DNA of 64,000 nt from Lysinibacillus sp. B2A1 (GTDB taxonomy: Bacteria > Bacillota > Bacilli > Bacillales_A > Planococcaceae): positions 2,118,501-2,182,500 of the forward strand of contig CP027224.1 in the NCBI GenBank assembly GCA_002973635.1, in the 5' to 3' direction. Position 1 is the stretch's first letter. The number at the start of each line of letters is the position of its first letter. Both the position numbers and the translations under genes were made by a program. The notes under the pieces were generated by a model. The model did no database searches, was not told the origin of the DNA, and was given only the letters and a program-made list of their open reading frames with translations. Positions 18,569-26,743 of this stretch are shown here, piece by piece.

Positions 18569-19069
18569 ATGACAACTCAAAAGCCAAATTTTAATGAAGT
18601 GAAGGAACAACAGCTTGAAAGTTCATTACCGCAGCTTTATCATCCGCAAGAGTCTATTTATGAAGAGGAGCGTGTGAACATGAAAGATTTTGTTATTGGC
18701 GCATTAGTAGGGGGTATAGTCGGTGCAGCTGCTGGCTTATTACTAGCTCCAAAATCAGGAAAAGATTTACGGAGCGATGTAGCTGTACAAGCAGTAAACC
18801 TAAAAGATAAAAGTGCAGATTTTTCAACGACAGCAAAAGATAAAACAGTTCAATTATCTAAACAAATTCAAGAGCAATCTACACAATTAGTAGAGAAAGT
18901 AAAAACGTTAAAAACTGCAAAAGCACCAACTGTTTTTGACGATGGCACAGTTTCTTTCGAAGGTGAAGAACCGTTAGAGGATTATGTTCCTAATGAAGAG
19001 CCTAAAGCAGAAGAGACAGCTGAAACAAAGGAACAAGCCGAAGAAAAAAATGAAGAAGTCCGCGCTTAA
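18569..19069 (+). CDS. ytxH: YtxH-domain protein
   Basis: 166 residues from ATG 18569 (GGGGAGGA 8 nt upstream). The YtxH motif KDFVIGALVGGIVGAAAGLL, then LAPKSGKDLR, begins at residue 38. It is a Gly/Ala-rich membrane-inserting hairpin, followed by a helical region and an acidic tail. The 37-residue N-terminal extension is unusual for YtxH. A second ATG at 18680, preceded by GAGGAG, would give the standard form, so both may be made. A hairpin at 18439-18471 (TTATTCAG-TAGACA / TGTCATCTGAATAA) separates it from ytxG without a clear T-tract. Stress-associated, function unknown. Confidence 0.8.
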   Translation: MTTQKPNFNEVKEQQLESSLPQLYHPQESIYEEERVNMKDFVIGALVGGIVGAAAGLLLAPKSGKDLRSDVAVQAVNLKDKSADFSTTAKDKTVQLSKQIQEQSTQLVEKVKTLKTAKAPTVFDDGTVSFEGEEPLEDYVPNEEPKAEETAETKEQAEEKNEEVRA

Positions 19070-19082
19070 TAGTTTAGAAAAT

Positions 19083-19124
19083 AGGGTACGATACGTCCTT
19101 TAAAGGACATATCGTACCCTTTTT
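19083..19124. terminator. Terminator between ytxH and the FtsA-like gene
   Basis: AGGGTACGATACGTCC pairs with GGACATATCGTACCCT around TTTAAA, then TTTTT on the plus strand. It lies 6 bp from the end of the convergent FtsA-like gene and may serve both. Confidence 0.85.
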
Positions 19125-19130
19125 GATTTC

Positions 19131-21284
19131 TTAGTAAATAGCTGCTTCCTCTAACGAGATTTCTAATTTATCCCCACCGAAAATTTCCATATCAAAGCTG
19201 GCAGGTTGTCCATTTCGTAATATTGTAAAGTTGCCCTTAAATGTCGTAGGTAGCTGCCAGTTAGAGAAACGGAAGACATCCTGGTAAATCCAACGACTTC
19301 GATCCTTCTCCATAAATGAAACTGTCGCTCCATTTGGAACCGTTGACAGAGGTGATACCACGCTATTGTTGACGAGCACTTCATTTGCCATTTTTTTCAG
19401 CTCTAGAATCTCGTTCTGAAAATGAATAATGATTTTATCCTCTAGTAAGATATTCATTTGGTCAGCTATTCGTTGAACGGTTGGTAATGTTTGCTGCTGA
19501 AAGGTAATCACGTCTTCATCCTGCACTGCATATGTCAGTTTAGCTGGCTTATCATTAATCATTAACTGTGCGGAAAACTCAGGTAGGTAAAGTGGTTTGC
19601 CATCTACTTGAATATAAAAGGATTCAAATTGCTTTAATAAAGCCCAGTTATTTGTAAGCTTAAATATTTCTTCAACTGTATCTGCGATTTCAAAAGCAAC
19701 AACATCTCGATCATTTAAAGCACTATCGAGAGAGGCAGGAGAACCATTAACCGTAATTTTAGGTTCAATTACATATTTAGTATGTTGAATGTGTATTGTT
19801 TTGATAGCTGCATTGTCAACAATATCTCTTACAGTTGCTACTGCAGGCTGCCCGTCTTGACCTTCAATTAGTTGGATGGCGTCACCTGTTTTAATCATTG
19901 TTTTAGTAGCTGCTTGTTGTCCATTTACTAAAATTTCCGCAGGCTGTCCGTGACCCCCTGGGATGAAAATATCTTGTCCATTCACGCTAACTGACAATCC
20001 AAGCCCTGGTTTTCCATATAATTGTTTTGCACGAATATTTGCAGCTAAAAAAGCATCCGCAACAGTCATTTCTTTTAATTCAAAAAGACGAACCACTTGA
20101 TCATTAACAGTAAGGCTCATATATTGAATCGGCATTTTTTTTGCCGCAATGGCAATGCCGATTGGCGTTACCAATTCGGGTGATGCTTTTATATGATCTT
20201 CCTTCGTCAGGTTTTGTATGGCATCTATTCCTCGAACGGCAATACGATTTGCTGGTAAGTCTAATACTGCTCCAAGTTCAGTTGTGAGGTTTGGTGTTAA
20301 GCTTCCACCGCCAACAAGCATGACTGCCTTAGGAGCAGTCCGGTTATTAAGACGTAATATTTCTTCTCCGATGGCTTTAGCAAGTAGTTTGACAGCAGAT
20401 TCAATTGCTTTAAGTACTTCTTCTTTTGAGAAATATTGATCAAAACCTAATATATCCTGAATTAAAATTTCTTCTTCTGTTTGCAGTTGCCTTTTTGCTT
20501 TTTCAGCCACTGGGAAGTCAAGTAAATAATGATCGCTCAATGCCTCAGTAATTTCATCTCCAGCTGTAGGCACCATCCCATAGGCAACGACTGTGCTTTT
20601 ATCGGTGATGGCAATATCAGATGTCCCTGCGCCGATATCAACAAGTGCCACATTTAAACGACGCATTGTCGGAGGAATAAGCACATTAATGGCAGCAATT
20701 GGCTCCAAAGTGAGTGCGTCCATTTCTAAATCAGCTCGTTTCAATGCAGCAATAAGTGATTCTACGACCACTCGTGGTAAAAACGTGGCAATCACTTCAA
20801 TTTGCGCCTCATCTCCTTGCTGATCAAGCAAGCTACCAATTTCTTCACCATCTAATCGATAATATAAAACAGAATAGCCTACACAATAGTAGTGGCTTAT
20901 TTTTGCATCCTCTTTCTGTTGTAAAAGTTGCTGCTGTGCTTGTTGTACAGCTTGTAATTCTAATCGGCTTATATCCTCTTCTGTAAAAATTGGACGATTT
21001 CGTATATTGATGGTCACGCTCGCCTGTTCTGTTTTCAATGAGCGGCCAGCTGCAGCTACACTTACCTTTGTTAAGCTACCATGCTTTTCTTCAAGCTCAT
21101 GTTTTATTTCATTGATTAAATCTGCCACATACATGACATTATGTATTTGACCATCGACCATAGCCCGTTCTTTATGTTCTTTCACTAAAATATCTTCGAC
21201 GTGAAAATGGTCATTATTTTCAGTTAAGATTATGCCGACAACAGAACGTGTTCCAATATCAAGTGCAAATAGTTTTGAACTCAA
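19131..21284 (-). CDS. FtsA-like actin-fold ATPase with tandem beta-grasp-like C-terminal repeats
   Basis: 717 residues. Residues 1-395 form an FtsA/PilM-type actin fold: LFALDIGTRSVVG (phosphate 1), an SHS2-like insert with KVSVAAAGRSLKT, VALVDIGAGTSDIAI (phosphate 2) and VMLVGGGSLTPNL (adenosine). From about residue 400 onward I see roughly five degenerate units of 55-70 residues, each ending like VNGxPA-x5-L-x2-GD-x-I-x-F (ILVNGQQA, ITVNGSPA, LMINDKPA, VLVNNSVV, ILRNGQPA). This is reminiscent of ubiquitin-like beta-grasp domains. TTG 21284 is chosen because AAAGGAAG lies 10 nt upstream. The frame extends to an ATG at 21371 with no such site. Often annotated as cell-division protein FtsA, but it is not the canonical ftsA. 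Partner and role unknown. Confidence 0.8.
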   Translation of the reverse strand: MSSKLFALDIGTRSVVGIILTENNDHFHVEDILVKEHKERAMVDGQIHNVMYVADLINEIKHELEEKHGSLTKVSVAAAGRSLKTEQASVTINIRNRPIFTEEDISRLELQAVQQAQQQLLQQKEDAKISHYYCVGYSVLYYRLDGEEIGSLLDQQGDEAQIEVIATFLPRVVVESLIAALKRADLEMDALTLEPIAAINVLIPPTMRRLNVALVDIGAGTSDIAITDKSTVVAYGMVPTAGDEITEALSDHYLLDFPVAEKAKRQLQTEEEILIQDILGFDQYFSKEEVLKAIESAVKLLAKAIGEEILRLNNRTAPKAVMLVGGGSLTPNLTTELGAVLDLPANRIAVRGIDAIQNLTKEDHIKASPELVTPIGIAIAAKKMPIQYMSLTVNDQVVRLFELKEMTVADAFLAANIRAKQLYGKPGLGLSVSVNGQDIFIPGGHGQPAEILVNGQQAATKTMIKTGDAIQLIEGQDGQPAVATVRDIVDNAAIKTIHIQHTKYVIEPKITVNGSPASLDSALNDRDVVAFEIADTVEEIFKLTNNWALLKQFESFYIQVDGKPLYLPEFSAQLMINDKPAKLTYAVQDEDVITFQQQTLPTVQRIADQMNILLEDKIIIHFQNEILELKKMANEVLVNNSVVSPLSTVPNGATVSFMEKDRSRWIYQDVFRFSNWQLPTTFKGNFTILRNGQPASFDMEIFGGDKLEISLEEAAIY

Positions 21285-21457
21285 TGTAATCGCTTCCTTT
21301 CTTGTAATATTGTAAAATAATTTAGTGAGTTGAAGCGCTAAATTAAAAATGCGTGACATTCTGAACAACATTGATTATAATATTGCTAATATCTAAAAAT
21401 GTAACATACATTTCAGAGTTCTGAAAGTGTCTGTCATGAGGAGAGGAGCAAGAAAGC

Positions 21458-22543
21458 ATGAGCCAAAAAGATTTAGAAAGCTTACGTAGTCAAATAGACG
21501 GCTTAAACTTAGAAATTCTTCGTCTAATTAACGAACGTGCAGCTGTAGTTAATGAAATCGGTAAAATTAAAGAAAAGCAAGGTGTGAATCGCTATGATCC
21601 ACTACGTGAAAGACACATGCTTGATCTTATTAAGGAAAACAATCAGGGTCCATTAAATCAAATGACGGTTGATTATATATTTAAGCAAATCTTTAAAACT
21701 GCTTTAAAACAACTTGAAGCGGATAAGAAGAAGGAATTGCTTGTATCTCGTAAGAAGAAATCAGAAGATACAGTGATCAATATCAATGGTGAGTTAATTG
21801 GACAAGGAAAGCCATCTTTCGTATTTGGTCCTTGTGCAGTTGAATCATACGAGCAAGTTGCAGCGGTAGCAGCATCTATTAAAGCAAAAGGTGAAAAATT
21901 AATTCGTGGTGGTGCATACAAGCCGCGTACTTCTCCATATGACTTCCAAGGTCTTGGATTAGAAGGTCTTAAAATATTAAAACGTGTGTCAGAGGAATAC
22001 GGTTTAGGTGTTATTACGGAAATTGTAACACCTGGTCATTTAGAGGAAGCATTGGATTATATCGATGTTATCCAAATTGGTGCACGTAATATGCAAAACT
22101 TCGAGTTATTAAAAGCAGCAGGTGCAACAAACAAACCTGTCCTATTAAAACGAGGCTTAGCAGCAACAATCGATGAGTTCATTCACGCAGCAGAATACAT
22201 TATGTCTAAAGGAAATGAAAACATTATCCTTTGTGAGCGTGGTATCCGTACTTACGAAAAAGCAACACGTAATACATTAGATATTTCAGCTGTACCAGTT
22301 TTAAAACAGGAAACACATTTGCCTGTATTCGTAGATGTAACACATTCAACAGGGCGTCGTGATTTATTATTACCATGTGCGAAAGCAGCTATTGCAATCG
22401 GTGCTGATGGCGTAATGGCTGAAGTGCATCCTGATCCATCTGTAGCACTTTCCGATTCACAACAGCAAATGGACATCCCTACATTTGACGCATTCTATGA
22501 AACGCTGCAAAAATTCATGAAAAATTATGAAATTCATGCTTAA
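21458..22543 (+). CDS. aroA: Bifunctional DAHP synthase / chorismate mutase
   Basis: 361 residues. Residues 1-90 are an AroQ chorismate mutase helix bundle ([20 protein letters not shown]). The rest is a KDO8P-type DAHP synthase with [27 protein letters not shown] and [12 protein letters not shown]. It condenses phosphoenolpyruvate with erythrose-4-phosphate to open the aromatic amino-acid pathway. The mutase domain serves as a sensor for chorismate/prephenate in the Bacillus enzyme. GAGGAGAGGAG precedes ATG 21458. It is followed by a terminator and ccpA, as in Bacillus. Confidence 0.95.
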   Translation: MSQKDLESLRSQIDGLNLEILRLINERAAVVNEIGKIKEKQGVNRYDPLRERHMLDLIKENNQGPLNQMTVDYIFKQIFKTALKQLEADKKKELLVSRKKKSEDTVININGELIGQGKPSFVFGPCAVESYEQVAAVAASIKAKGEKLIRGGAYKPRTSPYDFQGLGLEGLKILKRVSEEYGLGVITEIVTPGHLEEALDYIDVIQIGARNMQNFELLKAAGATNKPVLLKRGLAATIDEFIHAAEYIMSKGNENIILCERGIRTYEKATRNTLDISAVPVLKQETHLPVFVDVTHSTGRRDLLLPCAKAAIAIGADGVMAEVHPDPSVALSDSQQQMDIPTFDAFYETLQKFMKNYEIHA

Positions 22544-22558
22544 TTCGTTTTAAAATAT

Positions 22559-22587
22559 ACCGCTTGCTAAATCAGCAGGCGGTTTTT
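22559..22587 (+). terminator. Terminator after aroA
   Basis: ACCGCTTGCT pairs with AGCAGGCGGT around a five-base loop, then TTTTAC. Confidence 0.8.
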
Positions 22588-22724
22588 ACTATATCGTGAC
22601 AAAATAATGTCTAGAATAGTACTATTTGAACTTGGTTTTCTTATCGTATACGTACTTCTTCTTGAAAAGAATATGAAAATTATCGTATGATAAGGCTATA
22701 AAAGGAAAAAGGGAGGCACGTACG

Positions 22725-23729
22725 ATGACTGTTACAATTTATGATGTTGCAAGAGAAGCAAATGTTTCGATGGCAACGGTCTCTCGTGTAGTCAATGGCA
22801 ATCAAAACGTAAAACCGGCAACACGAAAAAAAGTATTAGAAGTAATTGAACGATTAGAATATCGTCCAAACGCAGTAGCGCGAGGATTAGCAAGTAAGAA
22901 AACAACAACAGTTGGCGTGATTATCCCAGATATTGCAAACAATGTTTATGCGGAGCTGGCACGTGGTGTAGAGGATATTGCAACCATGTACCGTTACAAT
23001 ATTATTTTAGCTAACTCAGATCAACATGAAGATAAAGAGCTACAGTTACTGGATACAATGTTGGGCAAACAGGTCGATGGGATTGTTATGATGAGTGATG
23101 AAGTAACTGAAAAAATGCAGCAAACAATGGACCATTCTCCAGTACCGATTGTGCTTGCAGGTTCAGTAGATGAATCACAAACCATTGCAACGGTTAATAT
23201 TGACTATTACCAAGCGGCTTATGAGGCCATCACATTACTTATTCAAAATGGACATAAGCGTATTGCTTTTGTAACAGGTCCACTTACTTATACGATTAAC
23301 GGAAAATTTAAGCTTGAGGCTTATAAAAAGGCTTTGCAAGATGCAGGCTTACCTATAGATGATTCACTAATTGCTGCAGAGGAATCCAGCTATGATATGG
23401 GGCTAGAGGCTTGGGAAACTTTATCCGCATTGGAAAATCCCCCAACTGCATATTTCGCTGGCAGTGATGAATTAGCAATTGGACTGATTCATGGTGCACA
23501 GGACGCAGGAAAAGATGTACCTGAGGATATCGAAGTAATTAGTTTTGAAAACTCAAAATTAGCACGAATGGTTCGCCCGCAGTTAACTAGTGTAGCGCTG
23601 CCGCTTTATGATATTGGAGCCGTTGCTATGCGCTTACTAACAAAACTAATGAATAAAGAGCCAGTAGAAGATGAAGCGGTTATCTTACCGCATCGTATCG
23701 AACATCGTCAATCTGTCAAAAGTAAATAA
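22725..23729 (+). CDS. ccpA: Catabolite control protein A
   Basis: 334 residues, LacI/GalR family. The N-terminal helix-turn-helix [20 protein letters not shown] and hinge helix [14 protein letters not shown] are those of CcpA. The effector domain begins [20 protein letters not shown]. With phosphorylated HPr (Ser46) it binds cre sites and represses or activates carbon-catabolite genes, including acs and acu genes in Bacillus. GGGAGG precedes ATG 22725. The adjacent acuCBA/acsA locus is a known target set in B. subtilis. A terminator follows. Confidence 0.96.
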   Translation: MTVTIYDVAREANVSMATVSRVVNGNQNVKPATRKKVLEVIERLEYRPNAVARGLASKKTTTVGVIIPDIANNVYAELARGVEDIATMYRYNIILANSDQHEDKELQLLDTMLGKQVDGIVMMSDEVTEKMQQTMDHSPVPIVLAGSVDESQTIATVNIDYYQAAYEAITLLIQNGHKRIAFVTGPLTYTINGKFKLEAYKKALQDAGLPIDDSLIAAEESSYDMGLEAWETLSALENPPTAYFAGSDELAIGLIHGAQDAGKDVPEDIEVISFENSKLARMVRPQLTSVALPLYDIGAVAMRLLTKLMNKEPVEDEAVILPHRIEHRQSVKSK

Positions 23730-23735
23730 TGTTAG

Positions 23736-23772
23736 AAACACGTAGATCTTATTGAGGATTTGCGTGTTTTTT
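23736..23772 (+). terminator. Terminator after ccpA
   Basis: AAACACG pairs with CGTGTTT across a 20-nt loop, followed by TTT. The short stem and long loop make it moderate. Confidence 0.6.
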
Positions 23773-23783
23773 GTTGAAGTTAC

Positions 23784-23888
23784 GGATAGAACATCCAATG
23801 TGACGGATAGCAACCTTAAAGCGGTGGATAGAACTGCGGTATTTGAGGATAGCAACCTCAAAGTGATGGATAGAGTGCAACTTCATCA
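23784..23888. repeat. 21-bp tandem repeat array, five units, flanked by an inverted repeat
   Basis: GGATAG recurs exactly every 21 bp (at 23784, 23805, 23826, 23847, 23868). Alternate units are more alike, giving a 42-bp higher period: units 2 and 4 both continue CAACCTYAAAG and units 1 and 3 continue AAC. A 7-bp inverted repeat TGAAGTT (23775-23781) / AACTTCA (23879-23885) flanks the array. A 61-codon frame across it is heptapeptide-repetitive with no ribosome site, so I treat it as non-coding. Confidence 0.85.
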
Positions 23889-23895
23889 AATCAAT

Positions 23896-23923
23896 AAAAA
23901 AGCCCCACGAGAAGTCGTGAGGC
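23896..23923 (-). terminator. Terminator after acuC
   Basis: Minus strand: GCCTCACGA pairs with TCGTGGGGC around a CTTC-like loop, then TTTTTT. Confidence 0.9.
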
Positions 23924-23933
23924 ACATAAAAAG

Positions 23934-25094
23934 TTAAACACGTTTTTCATTACGAATAATGTGCAGCGCTTTCGCTAACATTTGCGCATTTTTTTCTTCA
24001 ATCTCTGCCTTTCGCGGAATTGGCTCATATAAGGGATTCGGATCCTCCCAAGTCGGAATAAATGGTACAGGCGCTTCAGGCTGCCAGCGATCTAACCAAG
24101 CTTGTGGAAGAGGTCCTGTTGGCAATTGCTGATCTGTCATTTCTAGCCATAGCATAGACCACGCGCGCGGTACAACACGCCAAATATCGTAGCCGCCACC
24201 ACCAACGGCAATCCATTTACCATCACAATATTCATGTGCCAATTGATGAGCGAGTTTTGGGATTTCTCTGTAGAGATTCATAGTACCATATAAATGTGTT
24301 AATGGATCAAAATAGTGTGCATCGGCGCCATTTTGCGTCAGTACAACATCTGGCTTGAAAAATTCAAAAATTTCCCTCATGGATTTTTCATAGATTTCTA
24401 GAAAACTCTCATCCTCAGTAAAAGCATCAATTGGAAAATTAAAAGAAGTGCCATAACCCTGTCCATTTCCTCGTTCTGTAATATTACCAGTTCCAGGGAA
24501 AAGATAACGTCCTGTTTCATGAATCGATAATGTGCAAACATCTGGATCTTCATAAAAGCTCCATTGTACACCATCCCCATGATGCGCATCGGTATCTACA
24601 TACAGCACACGAGCATTATATTTTTCCTGTAGATAGCGGATGGCCACTGTACTATCGTTATAAATACAAAAGCCTGATGCTCGACCACGGAAGCCATGAT
24701 GTAGCCCTCCACCTAGATTGAGGGCATGCTTAGCTTTTCCTTCCATAACATAATCGACAGCTGTTAGCGTTCCTCCTACAAGCTGTGCACTTGCTTCATG
24801 CATATTCTCGAAAATGGGTGTATCCTCAGTGCCAATGCCATAGCTTTCTCCTTGTGAATCGGAAAGTTCCCCATGGCCTGCCTTTTTGACAATATCAACA
24901 TATTTAGGATCATGTGCTAGTAATAATTCTTCATCTGTTGCTACACGAGCTGGAACAACATCGACATCGTCTAGGGCGTCAATCTTTTTTAGCAAATCCA
25001 TTGTAAGCGTCAAGCGTTTATGATTAAAAGGGTGGGTATCTGAAAATTTATATCCGAGTTGCTCCGGTGAGTAAATAAATACTGCCTTTTTCAT
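23934..25094 (-). CDS. acuC: Acetoin utilisation protein AcuC, class-I HDAC-like deacetylase
   Basis: 386 residues. Histone-deacetylase fold with GGGLHHGFRGRASGFCIYND, the zinc and catalytic motif DTDAHHGDGVQWSFYED, LTQNGADAHYFDPL and GGGGYDIWRV. In B. subtilis AcuC removes the acetyl group that AcuA puts on acetyl-CoA synthetase, switching the enzyme on. Start ATG 25094 overlaps the acuB stop (ATGA), so the two are translationally coupled in an acuABC operon divergent from acsA. A strong terminator ends the operon. Confidence 0.95.
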   Translation of the reverse strand: MKKAVFIYSPEQLGYKFSDTHPFNHKRLTLTMDLLKKIDALDDVDVVPARVATDEELLLAHDPKYVDIVKKAGHGELSDSQGESYGIGTEDTPIFENMHEASAQLVGGTLTAVDYVMEGKAKHALNLGGGLHHGFRGRASGFCIYNDSTVAIRYLQEKYNARVLYVDTDAHHGDGVQWSFYEDPDVCTLSIHETGRYLFPGTGNITERGNGQGYGTSFNFPIDAFTEDESFLEIYEKSMREIFEFFKPDVVLTQNGADAHYFDPLTHLYGTMNLYREIPKLAHQLAHEYCDGKWIAVGGGGYDIWRVVPRAWSMLWLEMTDQQLPTGPLPQAWLDRWQPEAPVPFIPTWEDPNPLYEPIPRKAEIEEKNAQMLAKALHIIRNEKRV

Positions 25095-25741
25095 TGTAAC
25101 GAAACACCCGGTAAATTAGGCCATAGTACATCGAAGCCCTCTTTACGAAGATCTTCTATCATCGCTAATGGATTCAGTGTTTTCACTCGGACACTTAAAA
25201 TTTTATTTTGTGTATTTTCAGAGTCAGGATAAACTAAGACGCTTTGGACATTTGCATGATGTTCGTGGAATATTTTTGTGATTTCAAATAAAATCCCTGG
25301 TGTGTCAGTTACACGAATTTCAATTTTTGAGCCAGGTTCAGTAGCACCAGTTAATTCAATATAAGTATAGAGCAAATCGGTAGTTGTGACGATGCCAACA
25401 AGTTTGCCGCCAGAAACAATTGGTAAACAGCCTACTTTAGATTCGTAGAATGTAAGGGCTACCTCTTCTACAAAATCAAGCGGATGACCAACTAATGGAT
25501 TTTTAATCATTACTTCTTCCACTTTTGCATTAAATACAGGAGAATTGGGCTCATCCTGCAATGAAGAAGGAAGTGCTTCTTTAATGTCTCGTTCTGTGAG
25601 GACACCAAGAACATGCCGTTCTTCATCTACAACTGGCAAATGTCGTACTTTTTTCTCACGCATTAACTTTAGCGCTTCAAGCACTGTATTTGTTGGAGCC
25701 AGCGTGTAAGGCTCATTATTCATGATTTCTTCTACGATCAT
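25091..25741 (-). CDS. acuB: AcuB, CBS-pair/ACT domain protein
   Basis: 216 residues. Two CBS motifs (NTVLEALKLMREKKVRHLPV to VLTERDIKEAL, and NPLVGHPLDFVEEVALTF to GIVTTTDLLY) are followed by an ACT domain (KIEIRVTDTPGILFEITKIF). This suggests a ligand-sensing regulator, probably of adenine nucleotide and amino-acid-like ligands. AAAGGGGAT precedes ATG 25741. It lies between acuA and acuC. The exact role of AcuB in acetate or acetoin metabolism is unsettled. Confidence 0.93.
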   Translation of the reverse strand: MIVEEIMNNEPYTLAPTNTVLEALKLMREKKVRHLPVVDEERHVLGVLTERDIKEALPSSLQDEPNSPVFNAKVEEVMIKNPLVGHPLDFVEEVALTFYESKVGCLPIVSGGKLVGIVTTTDLLYTYIELTGATEPGSKIEIRVTDTPGILFEITKIFHEHHANVQSVLVYPDSENTQNKILSVRVKTLNPLAMIEDLRKEGFDVLWPNLPGVSLQ

Positions 25742-25765
25742 ATACGCATCCCCTTTGTGTTGGTT

Positions 25766-26398
25766 TTAATACATGAAGCGATTTCTAAAACGAAGCTTAT
25801 CAAATCTTTCCATTGTTTCAGGGGGCACACGTTTTCCCTCGCGTGCCATCAGGCAGTTAGCTGGGTGTGAAGTAATCTCTGGGTCATCTGTTGCAAAATA
25901 TTCGAAGCCAGCAGAGCTCATCATTTTTTCCATCATCTTGCGATAATCCCAAACATTTAAACCAGTTCCTTTAAGGTCCCAATGCCAATAATATTCAGTA
26001 GTGAGTACAAGATAGTCTTCCATTTCATCTCCCATAAAAGAAACAGCCAGCAATGCTTTACCAGCACCTGTACCTCGATAGTCAGGTATAACTTCAATTG
26101 CGCCTAGCTCAATCATGTTATCAATACGATCCTCGGCCCAGCGTTCAAGTGGGTCTGGATAGAGATAGGTGACATAGCCTACGATAATGTCCTTTTGTCG
26201 AATAATAATAATTCGCCCTTCAGGAAGTCCTGCAATTTCAATAATCGCTTGCTGTTGCTGTTTAGGAGGTCTAAAGGCAACCAAGCCTTCATGGAAAGAA
26301 TATGTAGCTAATTTTTCTGGAGGAACAGGTCCTTCCACATACACAGTACCATGCTTTGTTTCCTTTGTGACAGAAAAAAAAGTTTTTTTATGTTCCAT
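25766..26398 (-). CDS. acuA: AcuA, protein lysine acetyltransferase (GNAT)
   Basis: 210 residues. The GNAT core includes IIIIRQKDIIVGYVTYLYP and the acetyl-CoA loop region VIPDYRGTGAGKALLAVSF. In B. subtilis AcuA acetylates the catalytic-loop lysine of AcsA and inactivates it. Here the target gene acsA is the divergent neighbour. ATG 26398 follows AGGTGG, and an upstream ATG at 26428 overlaps the probable promoter and is rejected. First gene of acuABC, 24 bp before acuB. Confidence 0.93.
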   Translation of the reverse strand: MEHKKTFFSVTKETKHGTVYVEGPVPPEKLATYSFHEGLVAFRPPKQQQQAIIEIAGLPEGRIIIIRQKDIIVGYVTYLYPDPLERWAEDRIDNMIELGAIEVIPDYRGTGAGKALLAVSFMGDEMEDYLVLTTEYYWHWDLKGTGLNVWDYRKMMEKMMSSAGFEYFATDDPEITSHPANCLMAREGKRVPPETMERFDKLRFRNRFMY

Positions 26399-26743
26399 AA
26401 TTACACCACCTGAGTTTAATAATTCCATTATAGCTGATTTCTTGCGGAAAAACGCTTATTTTTGCAAAATATACCTATATTTTTGGAAAAATAAAAATAT
26501 TAGGACATTCTTAGTGAATTCGTGTAAAATAGATTTATATTGCATCTGTTATTTAACAGATAAATGTAGTGTGAATAAGAATTCATTTACTTTCTACTGC
26601 TAAAACTGTTGTATAACAATTGCTACATAACGTAATTGTCTTTGGAGAAGGTGGCAAATTTTAAAGGGGGAAAATTATAAATAGGATAATTTAAAGTTTG
26701 CTTACTAATGTACTAAAGCGATAGCAAAGAAAGGGGTAGTTTC
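26399..26743. promoter_or_regulatory. Divergent acuA / acsA control region
   Basis: 345 bp without a gene. On the minus strand TATAAT (26432-26427) is a good -10 for acuA. AT-rich sequence with plausible -10 boxes for acsA lies around 26680-26700 (ATAGGATAAT). CcpA control is expected by analogy with B. subtilis. The closest cre-like stretch I see (GAAAAACGCTTATT at about 26446-26459) matches the consensus poorly, so I do not call a site. Confidence 0.5.

Noticed and set aside
23752..23937. 61-codon plus-strand frame after ccpA
   Set aside because: It translates the 21-bp tandem array and the acuC terminator, and has no ribosome site.
26440..26465. Possible CcpA cre site between acuA and acsA
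   Set aside because: Only about 8 of 14 consensus positions match. Regulation by CcpA is expected from B. subtilis but no site is convincing by eye.
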